From assembly GCF_002088935.1 (NCBI RefSeq), contig NZ_NCSS01000006.1, forward strand, positions 620,001-684,000: a DNA stretch of 64,000 bases. The letters run 5' to 3'. Source of the DNA: Henriciella litoralis. GTDB lineage: Bacteria > Pseudomonadota > Alphaproteobacteria > Caulobacterales > Hyphomonadaceae. Shown piece by piece: positions 35,727 through 45,429 of the stretch. The position numbers and the translations under genes were made by a program. Below the pieces are notes generated by a model, which saw only the letters and a program-made list of their open reading frames with translations, made no database searches and was not told the DNA's origin. Position 1 is the first letter of the stretch; every line of letters begins with the position of its first letter.

Positions 35727-36940
35727 AGGCGCCGATACTTTCCCTTGAAATAGAGAAGCGGGTCGCGGCGAGGCTCGTATTTCGCCCGCTCGACCTGGCC
35801 GACAAGGATCACATGATCGCCGCCATCGTGAAGCGCAAAACGCTCGCACTCAAAATTGGCGAGCGCGCCTGAGAGCAAGGGGGCGTCCCGCAAACCGCGC
35901 TGCCACGGCGTATCGGCAAACCGGTCCTCGCCTGAGCGCGCAAACGCGTTGGAAACAGGCTGTTGGCCGATATGCAAGACGTTCACCGCAAAATGCTTGG
36001 CCTGTTCCAGCACTTTCAGGCTGGTCGACGTCTTGGCGATGCAGACCAGAAGCAGAGGCGGGTCTAGCGATACGGACGTGAAGGAATTGGCGGTCAGACC
36101 AACCGGCTCATTTTCCTCGCTCATCGTTGTGACAACCGTGACGCCCGTCGCAAAGCAGCCGAGCGCATCGCGCAATGTGCGCGCGTCCGAGCCCTGTTTG
36201 TAGTCCGGCAGGAAACGCGGCACGCGCCGTTCCAGAAAGTCCAGCACGACGGCGCTGAACATATCCGCCCGATCGAAAGCGACATGGTGGCCGGCATCCT
36301 CGATCTCTGCGAACTCGGCCGTTTCCACCTGCTCGACATAACGCCCGGCGAGCTCTGAGTCGGCAAGATCACTCATCGCCCCGCGAACAAAGAGGACGGG
36401 CAGCTTCAAAAGGTGCGCGGCTTCGGTAATCCGGCCGGTCGCATGCTCCAGATCCATACTCCTCAGGAAAGCGGGGTCGAATTGTGCCTGGACATCGGTT
36501 CGCTCAATTTGAAGCCGCAGCTGATCGGAGACTTTCAGGGCTGTCTGCGCATCTATCTCAGGCGGGGCATCAGCCAGCACCAGTCCGGAGGCCAGATGTC
36601 CGCCATCCTCGCCGAGGGCCGCGGCCGCGATCCATCCGCCAAGTGCTGCGCCAATGATGACGGGACGTGAGGCCAGTTGCGCCAGCACAGCGCGTATGTC
36701 TTCGACAAACGCTTCAAAGTCATAGCGCCCATCGCTGGCCCAATCACTTGCGCCATGTCCCCTCAAATCGAGATTGATGACATGCCGCCCGGCCTTCACG
36801 AGCGCCTCGGCGGCAGGCTGCCAGACGTCTCGGCTTTGCCCCCCGCCATGCAGCAGCAGAACGGATGGATCATCGCTCATGCCGTGAACGTCGGCGCGAA
36901 GGGTTATCCCGCCAAAGCCTTTGAATTCCCGTTCGTTCAT
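35714..36940 (-). CDS. Alpha/beta hydrolase-flavin reductase fusion, nucleophile lost
   Basis: Single chain of 408 residues from the ATG at 36940 (MNEREFKGFG). Residues about 1-250 form an alpha/beta-hydrolase domain with oxyanion-type HGGG at 31-34, acid Asp191 (RGAMSD) and His218 (DAGHH), but the nucleophile elbow is GAALG (97-101): the serine position is Ala99. Residues about 254-408 are an FMN-binding flavin reductase (HpaC/DIM6-type: ATGVTVVTTMSE, LTANSFTSVSLDPPLLLVC). It may supply reduced flavin to a monooxygenase, with the first half binding substrate or acting in another chemistry. Frame continuity across the junction is clean. Domain calls are firm; function is inference. Confidence 0.88.
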   Translation of the reverse strand: MNEREFKGFGGITLRADVHGMSDDPSVLLLHGGGQSRDVWQPAAEALVKAGRHVINLDLRGHGASDWASDGRYDFEAFVEDIRAVLAQLASRPVIIGAALGGWIAAAALGEDGGHLASGLVLADAPPEIDAQTALKVSDQLRLQIERTDVQAQFDPAFLRSMDLEHATGRITEAAHLLKLPVLFVRGAMSDLADSELAGRYVEQVETAEFAEIEDAGHHVAFDRADMFSAVVLDFLERRVPRFLPDYKQGSDARTLRDALGCFATGVTVVTTMSEENEPVGLTANSFTSVSLDPPLLLVCIAKTSTSLKVLEQAKHFAVNVLHIGQQPVSNAFARSGEDRFADTPWQRGLRDAPLLSGALANFECERFALHDGGDHVILVGQVERAKYEPRRDPLLYFKGKYRRLHFA

Positions 36941-37276
36941 TGAGTACCCTTGTGAGAATTCGCCGCGTGCTGGCAGAGCCGACCATCTATGCAATTCACT
37001 ATGGGGTGATTGGGTCGCGGTTCAAGACGGCGAGGCCTGTCCTGTTCGACACCAGTGGCGCGTGAGGATGCACCCGAAAACGCTTGGAATCGACGGATTT
37101 GCCTGGATGGCTTACGCTATCGCGACGGATATGCTGTTATCCTCAGGAATTGAAGACAAGAAGGTGAACCCGACCGGCGCGATTTGATGAAGATCAAACC
37201 ATAGCCCTCCCGGAAAGGTCAGCCTGGCTCCCGACCCTTATTTGACGGGGACTTGAAGGGTATAGGACATAGAGAA
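36941..37276. other. Intergenic region with FNR-type site
   Basis: About 336 bases. It contains the FNR/FixK-like palindrome at 37184-37197. Two short plus-strand frames can be read (a 41-codon frame ending at about 37064 and one beginning ATG near 37068), but neither has a convincing ribosome site or recognisable product. Confidence 0.5.
37184..37197. promoter_or_regulatory. Perfect FNR/FixK-type binding site
   Basis: TTGATGAAGATCAA matches the FNR/FixK/Anr consensus TTGAT-N4-ATCAA exactly, and the symmetry extends one base on each side (37183-37198). The centre is 86 bases upstream of the ATG at 37277. A weak -10 (CTTATT near 37237) would place the site near -58, an activator position. Confidence 0.65.
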
Positions 37277-37786
37277 ATGAATGAGACACATCCAGGCGTC
37301 CCGGGGACGCGTCGCCGAAAGAAAGAACAAATGGGACTGCTGAGAAGAATAGAAACAGTGACGCCGCTCCTGATCATTCCAGTGATCATATACGGCGTGA
37401 TGAGCCTTCTGGCCGGCAGCGATCATGGCCCCGACGGGCCTGCCATACTGGGCATGCTCAACAGCACGCTGATCAGCATGCCAATGATCTCGGGCGTTCG
37501 CTGGATCTTGACGGCAGGTGACGCGCTTCTCGTTCTCTCGCTTATCGTCCTGTCGATCGAGATCATGAAATCGACCAGCACGCGTTCATCAGCGATGATC
37601 AATCACGTCGCGTCGATGTTCGTGCTTCTGTTCTGCATTGTCATGTTTTTGCTCGTCGGCAATTTCGCGACCGGCGTCTTCTTTCTTCTGACACTGATTA
37701 CACTGATGGATGTGCTGGTCGGCGTCATCGTTAGCATCGTCTCCGCCCGCCGCGACTTCGGCGTTGGTGATGGCTTTGCCGGCTAG
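37277..37786 (+). CDS. Uncharacterised small membrane protein, FNR-boxed
   Basis: No family recognised. From the ATG at 37277 the protein has 169 residues: a basic N-terminal tail, then three or four hydrophobic helices (LLIIPVIIYGVMSLL; ALLVLSLIVLSIEI; MFVLLFCIVMFLLVG; LITLMDVLVGVIVSIVS). An alternative start at 37331 (MGLLRRIE) would drop the tail; neither has a strong ribosome site. The perfect FNR/FixK-type site upstream suggests induction or repression by oxygen limitation. An 11-bp inverted repeat follows the gene. Confidence 0.72.
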   Translation: MNETHPGVPGTRRRKKEQMGLLRRIETVTPLLIIPVIIYGVMSLLAGSDHGPDGPAILGMLNSTLISMPMISGVRWILTAGDALLVLSLIVLSIEIMKSTSTRSSAMINHVASMFVLLFCIVMFLLVGNFATGVFFLLTLITLMDVLVGVIVSIVSARRDFGVGDGFAG

Positions 37787-37801
37787 GCCGTCGAGGCTTC
37801 A

Positions 37802-37838
37802 TTACAATCGCATCAGACGCCGTCCGGTGCGATTGTAA
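37802..37838. repeat. 11-bp perfect inverted repeat
   Basis: TTACAATCGCA (37802-37812) and TGCGATTGTAA (37828-37838) are exact complements around a 15-base loop. It lies 16 bases after the membrane-protein stop. There is no T-run on either strand, so it could be a factor-dependent terminator, an RNA-stabilising hairpin or an operator. Confidence 0.6.
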
Positions 37839-37947
37839 CTGCCCGCCCGTAGAGTTAGCTCTTCACGCACAATCATGTTGAGCGCCGGACACGCGTCCCG
37901 CTGCGCGCTGGGTCAAAACTTATCCCAAAAATTCAACATCGAGCTTG

Positions 37948-37976
37948 TTGACGTTGGTCTCTCACGTTCCTAACTG
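37948..37976 (+). promoter_or_regulatory. Candidate groESL promoter
   Basis: TTGACG at 37948-37953 and TAACTG at 37971-37976 are 17 bases apart. Initiation would fall near 37983, at the left edge of the CIRCE element, the arrangement expected for HrcA repression. A heat-shock-sigma promoter may also exist but is not clear. Confidence 0.55.
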
Positions 37977-37983
37977 AACGCCG

Positions 37984-38010
37984 TTAGCAGTCGCCTCGCG
38001 TGAGTGCTAA
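37984..38010. promoter_or_regulatory. CIRCE operator (HrcA site) of groESL
   Basis: TTAGCAGTC-N9-GAGTGCTAA: the right arm matches the CIRCE consensus exactly, and the left arm has one change (G for C at its seventh base). It is 53 bases upstream of groES. HrcA bound here represses groESL until heat shock; hrcA itself is outside the window. Confidence 0.92.
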
Positions 38011-38063
38011 CACCGAAACATATTGCCCGATCCCCGGGTGAACTCAAAGGTAAGAGAGAGCAC

Positions 38064-38351
38064 ATGAAATTCCGTCCTCTGCACGACCGCGTTCTCGTGA
38101 AACGCGTTGAAGAAGAAGCCAAAACCAAAGGCGGCATCATCATTCCAGACACCGCCAAGGAAAAGCCACAGGAAGGCGAAGTCGTCGCTGTTGGTTCCGG
38201 CGCACGTGGCGACGACAATGAGATCGTCCCAATGGAAGTCAAAGCCGGTGACAAGATCCTCTTCGGCAAGTGGTCCGGCACGGAAGTCAAAATTGACGGC
38301 CAGGACCTGCTGATCATGAAGGAAAGCGACATTCTCGGCATCGTCGAGTAA
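38064..38351 (+). CDS. groES: Co-chaperonin GroES
   Basis: Ten-kilodalton co-chaperonin of 95 residues that caps GroEL. Starts [18 protein letters not shown], with the mobile loop [21 protein letters not shown] (about residues 17-37) and the conserved [15 protein letters not shown] end. The start at 38064 follows AGAGAG; an in-frame upstream extension to 38004 lies inside the leader and overlaps CIRCE, so is rejected. First gene of the heat-shock operon. Confidence 0.98.
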   Translation: MKFRPLHDRVLVKRVEEEAKTKGGIIIPDTAKEKPQEGEVVAVGSGARGDDNEIVPMEVKAGDKILFGKWSGTEVKIDGQDLLIMKESDILGIVE

Positions 38352-38389
38352 GCGCCCTCCCCCCTCTCAAATTTCAAAGATTCAACTGA

Positions 38390-40060
<1,671 letters not shown>

Positions 40061-40093
40061 GCCTTACCCCCGTCTCATCAGACGTAATAAAGG

Positions 40094-40123
40094 AAAGCCC
40101 GGCGCCAACGCGCCGGGCTTTTT
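40094..40123 (+). terminator. Intrinsic terminator of groESL
   Basis: Perfect 11-bp stem (40094-40104 with 40111-40121), 6-base loop and a run of five T ending at 40123. Located 33 bases after the groEL stop. Confidence 0.9.
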
Positions 40124-40223
40124 CTATGTGCACCCAAAATCCACCCGTGGCGAAATTTACAAAGCTGCTAATGCAGGTTATCGCGAACATGGCGCATCTG
40201 GATTAGATGCCTGAAAATAATTG

Positions 40224-40259
40224 CCTTATCTGCGCAGGTACCGACCAGGTCAGATAAGG
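40224..40259 (+). promoter_or_regulatory. 9-bp inverted repeat in the leader of the gene at 40274
   Basis: CCTTATCTG (40224-40232) pairs exactly with CAGATAAGG (40251-40259) across an 18-base loop. The right arm overlaps a GGAG (40258-40261) ahead of the ATG at 40274, so the RNA hairpin could mask part of the ribosome site; as DNA it could be an operator. Confidence 0.5.
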
Positions 40260-40273
40260 AGCTGGGGGGCAAA

Positions 40274-40813
40274 ATGTCTGATATTATCTTTTACGCACTC
40301 GCGGCGGTCGTTGCCGTCGCCTTGATCTACGGTCTCAGATGGGTGGCGTCGCGACACGCCGAGGGGGTCAAATCTGAAGCCAGCGAGAAAATAGGCGAGG
40401 CGCTCGGCAAAACACCGGACTTTATCCACGCTTATGGAGCGACTGGATTCGGTCTCGATTACCGGGCCAACACGCTGATCGTATATGATCGCAAGTCCGA
40501 ACTTGAGACCTTCGGGTTCGACAAGATCGGCACCTGGTTCGTCGGCATGGTTTCAACAGAAATCATGTCTCCGCAAATGGCGCACGCTCTCTCAGACCCT
40601 TCGAGCGACACAAGCGTATCTGCCCGCACGACCCACACCAAATACGCCATCATTTGCGATACCAACCAGCAGCGGATTTGCCAGGTCGGCATCGTCGGAG
40701 ATCGTGACGAGTCAGCGGTCAGCGATGCACTCAAGCGGGCCATGCCGGACAAGCAGACCTTCGAGCCGATTGGCGCGAAAGCCATGTCAGACCTTTTGCG
40801 AGGTCAGCGCTGA
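40274..40813 (+). CDS. Uncharacterised membrane-anchored protein, 179 aa
   Basis: No family recognised. One N-terminal transmembrane helix (about residues 4-22, YALAAVVAVALIYGLRWV), a short charged linker, then a soluble alpha/beta domain with strands such as ANTLIVYDR and TKYAIICDT. Not a known enzyme signature. The ATG at 40274 follows a G-run; a 9-bp inverted repeat precedes it. Its stop (TGA, 40811-40813) overlaps a possible CTG-initiated ORF. Confidence 0.72.
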   Translation: MSDIIFYALAAVVAVALIYGLRWVASRHAEGVKSEASEKIGEALGKTPDFIHAYGATGFGLDYRANTLIVYDRKSELETFGFDKIGTWFVGMVSTEIMSPQMAHALSDPSSDTSVSARTTHTKYAIICDTNQQRICQVGIVGDRDESAVSDALKRAMPDKQTFEPIGAKAMSDLLRGQR

Positions 40814-40989
40814 TATTTGGCCGTATCGGACGAAACTTTACATCGCCTGATGGAGAATGGTCCGTCGCCATCGTGTCAACGCGACGCTCCCGCGGCTGCA
40901 AAAACCTGTCCAATGTGAAGTATCGCCAGGAAATCTGGGTTGGCCCGGCAGAAGTGGTCGCGGCCCTGGACGGCGTTCCGTACGATTAG
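40810..40989 (+). CDS. Possible CTG-initiated 59-aa ORF, coupled to previous gene
   Basis: An open frame of 59 sense codons plus stop, with protein-like composition (FGRIGRNFTSPDGEWSVAIV near the start, KYRQEIWVGPAEVVAALDG near the end) but no ATG, GTG or TTG at its beginning. CTG at 40810 overlaps the previous stop (CTGA) and is preceded by GAGG at 40800-40803 with a 6-base spacer, the layout of a coupled start. Alternatively it is the 3' remnant of a decayed gene. I do not recognise the product. Confidence 0.35.
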   Translation: MIFGRIGRNFTSPDGEWSVAIVSTRRSRGCKNLSNVKYRQEIWVGPAEVVAALDGVPYD

Positions 40990-41105
40990 GGAGAGCCAGC
41001 CGCTCAGCCGACAGAGCCTGAAGCGCCGAGATCAACTGCCCTCAGTTCGATATAGCGAATTTCTAAGACTCCCGTATAGTGACGCCTCATTGACAGGGGA
41101 CGGTC

Positions 41106-42653
41106 ATGCTCAGGGTTTCAATTCTGGTTTCTATTCTGCTCGCTATATCAAGCTGGGCGATCTGCCCTGCCGCATTGGCGGATCAGCTGTATGGTATGCG
41201 TAGTTTCGACGCCGAAAACGAAAAGGCGAAAGCTTATGTCAATTCAGGCGCGCCTGAACTGGCACTGCCGATCTTCGAACGGGGCGCAGAACTTGGCGAT
41301 ATCCGGGCAATCAACAATCTCGCAGGCCTTTACCGAAACGGGCAGAGCGTCCCCAAGGATACAGCCAACGCCATCAGCCTGTACGAAAAGGCATCTGAAG
41401 GCGGCCTGCCGCATGCAGACTACAATCTTGGCTGGATCTATTTCGGTACCGATGCCGCCTATCTCGATCTGCCCAAAAGCCGGGCTTACTGGCAGAAAGC
41501 CGTCGATGCAGATTACGGCCCCGCGTTCAGTCTTCTTGCCCAGCATTATGATGGCCGGTCAGAACTGCCGCGCGACCCGGAAAGGGTCAAAGATCTGCTC
41601 GAACGCGGATCAGCGCTTGGAGACAAGGAAAGCACCTATGCACTTGCCCACTTCCTGCTGAACGAACCCGCGCCCCTCGGCGACCCTCAGAGAGCCAGAA
41701 TGCTGCTGCCTCCGCTATCCCGGAACGGATATGTTCCAGCCATGCTGTTGCGCGGCGACATTGCGCGCCTCGGTCTCGCGGGCAACAAGATCTCTTATGT
41801 GACTGCGCTCGGAGACTATCAGCAGGCCGAGGAGGCCGGCTCAACCATCGCGACCGCAAAGATCGAGACGATGGCGCCGCTTTGGTACCGCCGCAATGTT
41901 GATCTGCTGAGAACCGGTATTCGGGCAAATGAGATCGAGGCGATGGCCGGGCTCACGGTGCAATGCGATTACACCGACTATCTGCCAGCCTGCCACAAGG
42001 TCGCCTATGTCGATTACACAGGACAGACCCAACGTGGCCGTGACCTTTCAAATGCGGTCAAATATTTGCGCAAAACCTGTGACCTTGGCGAAATGTCGGC
42101 GTGCATCCCATATGCCGACGCTGTCGTTGCCTGGGGGCCAAGCTCAGACCGGGCCGACATCACGCGCGCCGCACAGATGCTGAGTGATGTCTGCAACGAA
42201 ACGCCGCCAAACTATTCCGCCTGTTACAATCTTGCCTACATGGAATACTACACCGCCTTCGGCGTCGGCTCTTACGACTCGATGAAACGACATGTTACCG
42301 AGGCCTGCTTCAATGGTGGCTATAAGCCCGCCTGCCCCATGGCGTATGAAGTATTTAATTCAGAAGCAAGATCACGCCGGGCATCTGCCCCAAAACCAAG
42401 AGGCGCCATCGACGGTCTTCTGACGATGTTCGTGGACAATTTCATAGATACAGATCGCGCCGCTGGGCAAGCCGGTCAGCAGGCGATCTATAACAAATAT
42501 AGCAGCCCGTCTGCCTCCCGCTCATCGACGCCGTCCTATTCCTCGAGCACGAGCGCCCAGGACAGTCGCGACTTCGACAACTTCATCAATTCGGTCAACG
42601 CGATCGGCACCGGCTACAACTCCTCCTGCCCGAGCAGCAATCCGTATTGTTAA
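41106..42653 (+). CDS. Exported Sel1-repeat protein
   Basis: Exported protein of 515 residues. Signal peptide ends PAALA at about residue 25. Sel1-like repeats occupy about 40-200 (GDIRAINNLAGLYRNGQSV, GLPHADYNLGWIYFG) with further degenerate copies carrying paired cysteines at about 280-420, and a Ser-rich low-complexity tail. Sel1 proteins are periplasmic adaptors. Cysteine pairs suggest disulfides. There is no partner gene to define a role. Confidence 0.87.
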   Translation: MLRVSILVSILLAISSWAICPAALADQLYGMRSFDAENEKAKAYVNSGAPELALPIFERGAELGDIRAINNLAGLYRNGQSVPKDTANAISLYEKASEGGLPHADYNLGWIYFGTDAAYLDLPKSRAYWQKAVDADYGPAFSLLAQHYDGRSELPRDPERVKDLLERGSALGDKESTYALAHFLLNEPAPLGDPQRARMLLPPLSRNGYVPAMLLRGDIARLGLAGNKISYVTALGDYQQAEEAGSTIATAKIETMAPLWYRRNVDLLRTGIRANEIEAMAGLTVQCDYTDYLPACHKVAYVDYTGQTQRGRDLSNAVKYLRKTCDLGEMSACIPYADAVVAWGPSSDRADITRAAQMLSDVCNETPPNYSACYNLAYMEYYTAFGVGSYDSMKRHVTEACFNGGYKPACPMAYEVFNSEARSRRASAPKPRGAIDGLLTMFVDNFIDTDRAAGQAGQQAIYNKYSSPSASRSSTPSYSSSTSAQDSRDFDNFINSVNAIGTGYNSSCPSSNPYC

Positions 42654-42739
42654 ACTGCGACCTTTGAGCGAAACTGTTCACCCCGCATGAGAGTATCTGT
42701 CACTTGCGTGCGTTGCGGCGGATGCTTTATCACCAACCC

Positions 42740-43444
42740 ATGAGCAAGATTTACAAGACAGCCGAAGATGCCCTCGATGGGGTGCTATTTGACGGCATGA
42801 AAATCGCCGCTGGCGGCTTTGGCCTCTGCGGTATTCCCGAGCTTTCCATCGCGGCCATTGCGAAGGCCGGGACGAAAGACCTGACGGTCTATTCCAACAA
42901 TGCTGGCGTCGACGGGTTCGGCCTTGGCGTGCTGCTGGAAAGCAAGCAGGTCAAGAAGATGGGATCGTCCTATGTCGGCGAGAACAAGGAATTCATGCGC
43001 CAGTATCTCGGCGGCGAGCTTGAGCTGGAATTCAACCCGCAGGGCACACTGGCTGAGCGCATGCGCGCGGGCGGCGCCGGCATTGCCGGCTTCTATACCA
43101 AGACCGGCTACGGCACCGTTATCGCTGAAGGCAAGGAAGTGAAGGAATTCCACGGCGAGAAGTACATTCTCGAAGAAGGCATCTTCGCAGACCTCGCCAT
43201 CGTGAAAGCCTGGAAGGCCGACACGACTGGCAACGCCATCTTCCGCAAGACAGCTCGCAACTTCAATGAGCCTGCCGCGATGTGCGGCAAGATCTGCGTC
43301 ATGGAAGTCGAGGAAATCGTCGAACCTGGCGAGCTTGACTCGAACCACATTCACCTGCCCGGCGTGTTCGTGCACCGGCTGGTACAGGGCACATTCGAAA
43401 AGCGTATTGAGCAACGCACGACCCGGAAGAAGGAGACTGCCTGA
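42740..43444 (+). CDS. scoA: 3-oxoacid CoA-transferase subunit A
   Basis: Alpha subunit (234 residues) of a succinyl-CoA:3-ketoacid CoA-transferase, which activates acetoacetate by CoA exchange in ketone-body use. Starts [14 protein letters not shown] at 42740; conserved FGLCGIPE (about 28-35) and [15 protein letters not shown] (about 115-130). The frame is open to 42704, but the shorter start fits the family. Its stop overlaps the start of subunit B (TGATG). Confidence 0.96.
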   Translation: MSKIYKTAEDALDGVLFDGMKIAAGGFGLCGIPELSIAAIAKAGTKDLTVYSNNAGVDGFGLGVLLESKQVKKMGSSYVGENKEFMRQYLGGELELEFNPQGTLAERMRAGGAGIAGFYTKTGYGTVIAEGKEVKEFHGEKYILEEGIFADLAIVKAWKADTTGNAIFRKTARNFNEPAAMCGKICVMEVEEIVEPGELDSNHIHLPGVFVHRLVQGTFEKRIEQRTTRKKETA

Positions 43445-44073
43445 TGCCCTGGACACGAGATCAGATGGCCGAACGCGCCGCGCAGGAGCTGGAAGACGGG
43501 ATGTACGTCAATCTCGGCATCGGTATTCCGACGCTGGTGGCGAACCACATCCCGGACGGAGTCGAGGTAACGCTTCAATCGGAGAACGGCATGCTGGGCA
43601 TGGGGCCTTTCCCTTATGAGGGCGAGGAAGATGCTGACCTCATCAATGCCGGCAAGCAGACCATCACTGAACTGCCTCACACCGCCTTTTTCGACAGCTC
43701 GATGAGCTTTGCGATGATCCGCGGCGGCAAGATCAACATGGCCATCCTTGGCGCCATGGAAGTCGCTGAGAATGGCGACATCGCCAACTGGATGATCCCC
43801 GGCAAGCTGGTCAAAGGCATGGGCGGCGCGATGGACCTCGTCGCTGGTGTAAAGCGCATTGTCGTCATCACTGACCACACGTCCAAATCCGGTGAGCCGA
43901 AGCTAATCAAGGAATGCACCCTGCCATTGACCGGCAAGGGCGTCGTCAACCGTATCATCACCGATCTCGGCGTGTTTGATGTGGTGGAAGGCGGACTGAA
44001 AGTCGTTGAGATGGCCCCTGGCGTCGAGATGGATGAGATCCGGGAAAAGACAAGCGCGGCGCTGGTCGAATGA
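43444..44073 (+). CDS. scoB: 3-oxoacid CoA-transferase subunit B
   Basis: Beta subunit (209 residues) carrying the catalytic glutamate in QSENGMLG (about residues 48-55), which forms the covalent CoA thioester intermediate. [17 protein letters not shown] near 20-37 and [12 protein letters not shown] near 130 are family-typical. Coupled to subunit A and, by a 4-base overlap, to the downstream YjdM gene. Confidence 0.97.
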   Translation: MPWTRDQMAERAAQELEDGMYVNLGIGIPTLVANHIPDGVEVTLQSENGMLGMGPFPYEGEEDADLINAGKQTITELPHTAFFDSSMSFAMIRGGKINMAILGAMEVAENGDIANWMIPGKLVKGMGGAMDLVAGVKRIVVITDHTSKSGEPKLIKECTLPLTGKGVVNRIITDLGVFDVVEGGLKVVEMAPGVEMDEIREKTSAALVE

Positions 44074-44405
44074 GCGAACTTCCCCCCTGCCCGCTTTGTA
44101 ATTCAGCCTTTACGTATGAGGACGGCGCGCTGCTCGTGTGCCCGGAATGCGCGCATGAATGGCCTGCGGACCCTTCGCTGGACCCTGACGTAAAAGTCTG
44201 GCGGGATGCCAACGGCACCGTCCTCGAGGATGGCGACACGGTCACCGTCATCAAGGACCTTAAGGTCAAAGGTTCATCCAGCGTTGTGAAAGTCGGCACG
44301 CGCGTGAAGAATATCCGGCTCGTCGACGGCGATCATGACATCGATTGCAAGATCGACGGCATCGGACAGATGGGCCTCAAAACCGAGTTTGTGAAAAAGG
44401 CCTGA
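44070..44405 (+). CDS. yjdM: YjdM/PhnA-type zinc-ribbon protein
   Basis: Protein of 111 residues with an N-terminal zinc ribbon (CPLC at 7-10 and CPEC at 24-27) and the YjdM beta-domain ([25 protein letters not shown]). Historically called PhnA, but unrelated to phosphonate breakdown by lyase; its function is unknown. Its ATG overlaps the scoB stop, an unusual partnership that may be just operon packing. Confidence 0.93.
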   Translation: MSELPPCPLCNSAFTYEDGALLVCPECAHEWPADPSLDPDVKVWRDANGTVLEDGDTVTVIKDLKVKGSSSVVKVGTRVKNIRLVDGDHDIDCKIDGIGQMGLKTEFVKKA

Positions 44406-44428
44406 GGCGCGGACTTCGACAGCCTCAG
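44402..44428. terminator. Possible terminator hairpin between convergent genes
   Basis: CTGAGGC (44402-44408) pairs with GCCTCAG (44422-44428) across 13 bases, between the convergent yjdM and topoisomerase genes. There is no T-run, so termination activity is uncertain. Confidence 0.35.
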
Positions 44429-44439
44429 TGCCCGATTGG

Positions 44440-45429
44440 TCACTCGCCCGGCTCGGCAGCCTCCAGAACGGCAAAGAGCCTGCGTTCATCCTTGCGCAGT
44501 CTGACAGGCCCTGCCTCTGCATCTGGCGTCTCGCCATCGCGGGCCATCTCGATTACGCGCGGGTGGATGTAGGAATTGCGAGCAATCGTCGGCGTGTTAC
44601 CTAGATGATCAGCGGCGGCTTCTGACACAGCCTTGATGCTGTCGGCGCCCTTCCGGAGCGCCTTGATCGCGGCGACCGAGCCGCCCCAGGTCCTGAAGTC
44701 CTTGGCTGTAAAACCGCCATCAGCGACGCGCTGGATGAAGCGGTTGACCTGAGTCGAGCCGACATGGCCATCCGGTGTATTGAAAAGCGACTGGCCTTTC
44801 AGGCACTGGAGCTCGCTGACCGCCGCGACCAGCGAGGCATCACAGATCGAGATTTCCTGTTGCTTGCCACCCTTGCCTTTGAACTTCAGGCGCACCGTAT
44901 CGTCGCCCGTCTGACGGACGTGTCGCTTGTAGAGCGTGGACGCCCCAAACGCTCCGGTTTCGGCGTACCGCTCAGACCCGATGCGCAACGCGCCCTTGTC
45001 GAGGATCCGGACGATGGCCGCCGTCGCGAGCTCTGCATGATCTTGCGGATTATCCAGCACCTCGCGCACGTGCTTGCGCAAACGCGGTAGCGCCTCGCCA
45101 AAGGACTTCATGTCCGAGAATTTGACCTGCTCGCAATGTAGCCGCCAGTCGGGGTGATAGCGGTATTGCGTGCGCCCGGCTTCATCGACGCCTGTCGCCT
45201 GCAAATGGCCATCCGGCTTTTCGCATATCCAGACATCGGTCCAGGCTGGCGGCAGAACCAGCGCTTCAGCACGTTCGCGCGCCTCGCCGGTCAGCGTGTT
45301 GCCGTCTGCATCCTGATAGGTGAAGCCGTTGCCATAAGGCTTGCGGGTCCATCCTCGCCCCGAACATTCAACATAGATAAGGCCGGCATCGGCGGGCTTC
45401 ATGTCATCGCGGGCGAGTGAGAAAGGCAT
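44440..45429 (-). CDS. DNA topoisomerase IB (poxvirus-like)
   Basis: Type IB topoisomerase of 329 residues that relaxes supercoils through a 3'-phosphotyrosine. Start at 45429 (MPFSLARDDM). The catalytic pentad can be located by motif: Arg in ALRIGSERY, Lys in FKGKGGK, Arg in FRTWGG, His in DHLGNT and the nucleophile Tyr in ARNSYIHP (about residue 294). N-terminal clamp domain about 1-95. A bacterial gene of the kind also found in Deinococcus and many proteobacteria. Divergent from the thiolase-like gene. Confidence 0.95.
   Translation of the reverse strand: MPFSLARDDMKPADAGLIYVECSGRGWTRKPYGNGFTYQDADGNTLTGEARERAEALVLPPAWTDVWICEKPDGHLQATGVDEAGRTQYRYHPDWRLHCEQVKFSDMKSFGEALPRLRKHVREVLDNPQDHAELATAAIVRILDKGALRIGSERYAETGAFGASTLYKRHVRQTGDDTVRLKFKGKGGKQQEISICDASLVAAVSELQCLKGQSLFNTPDGHVGSTQVNRFIQRVADGGFTAKDFRTWGGSVAAIKALRKGADSIKAVSEAAADHLGNTPTIARNSYIHPRVIEMARDGETPDAEAGPVRLRKDERRLFAVLEAAEPGE

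Noticed and set aside
36921..37187. 88-codon plus-strand open frame before the FNR site
   Set aside because: Begins antisense inside the hydrolase-fusion gene, lacks a ribosome site and any recognisable feature.
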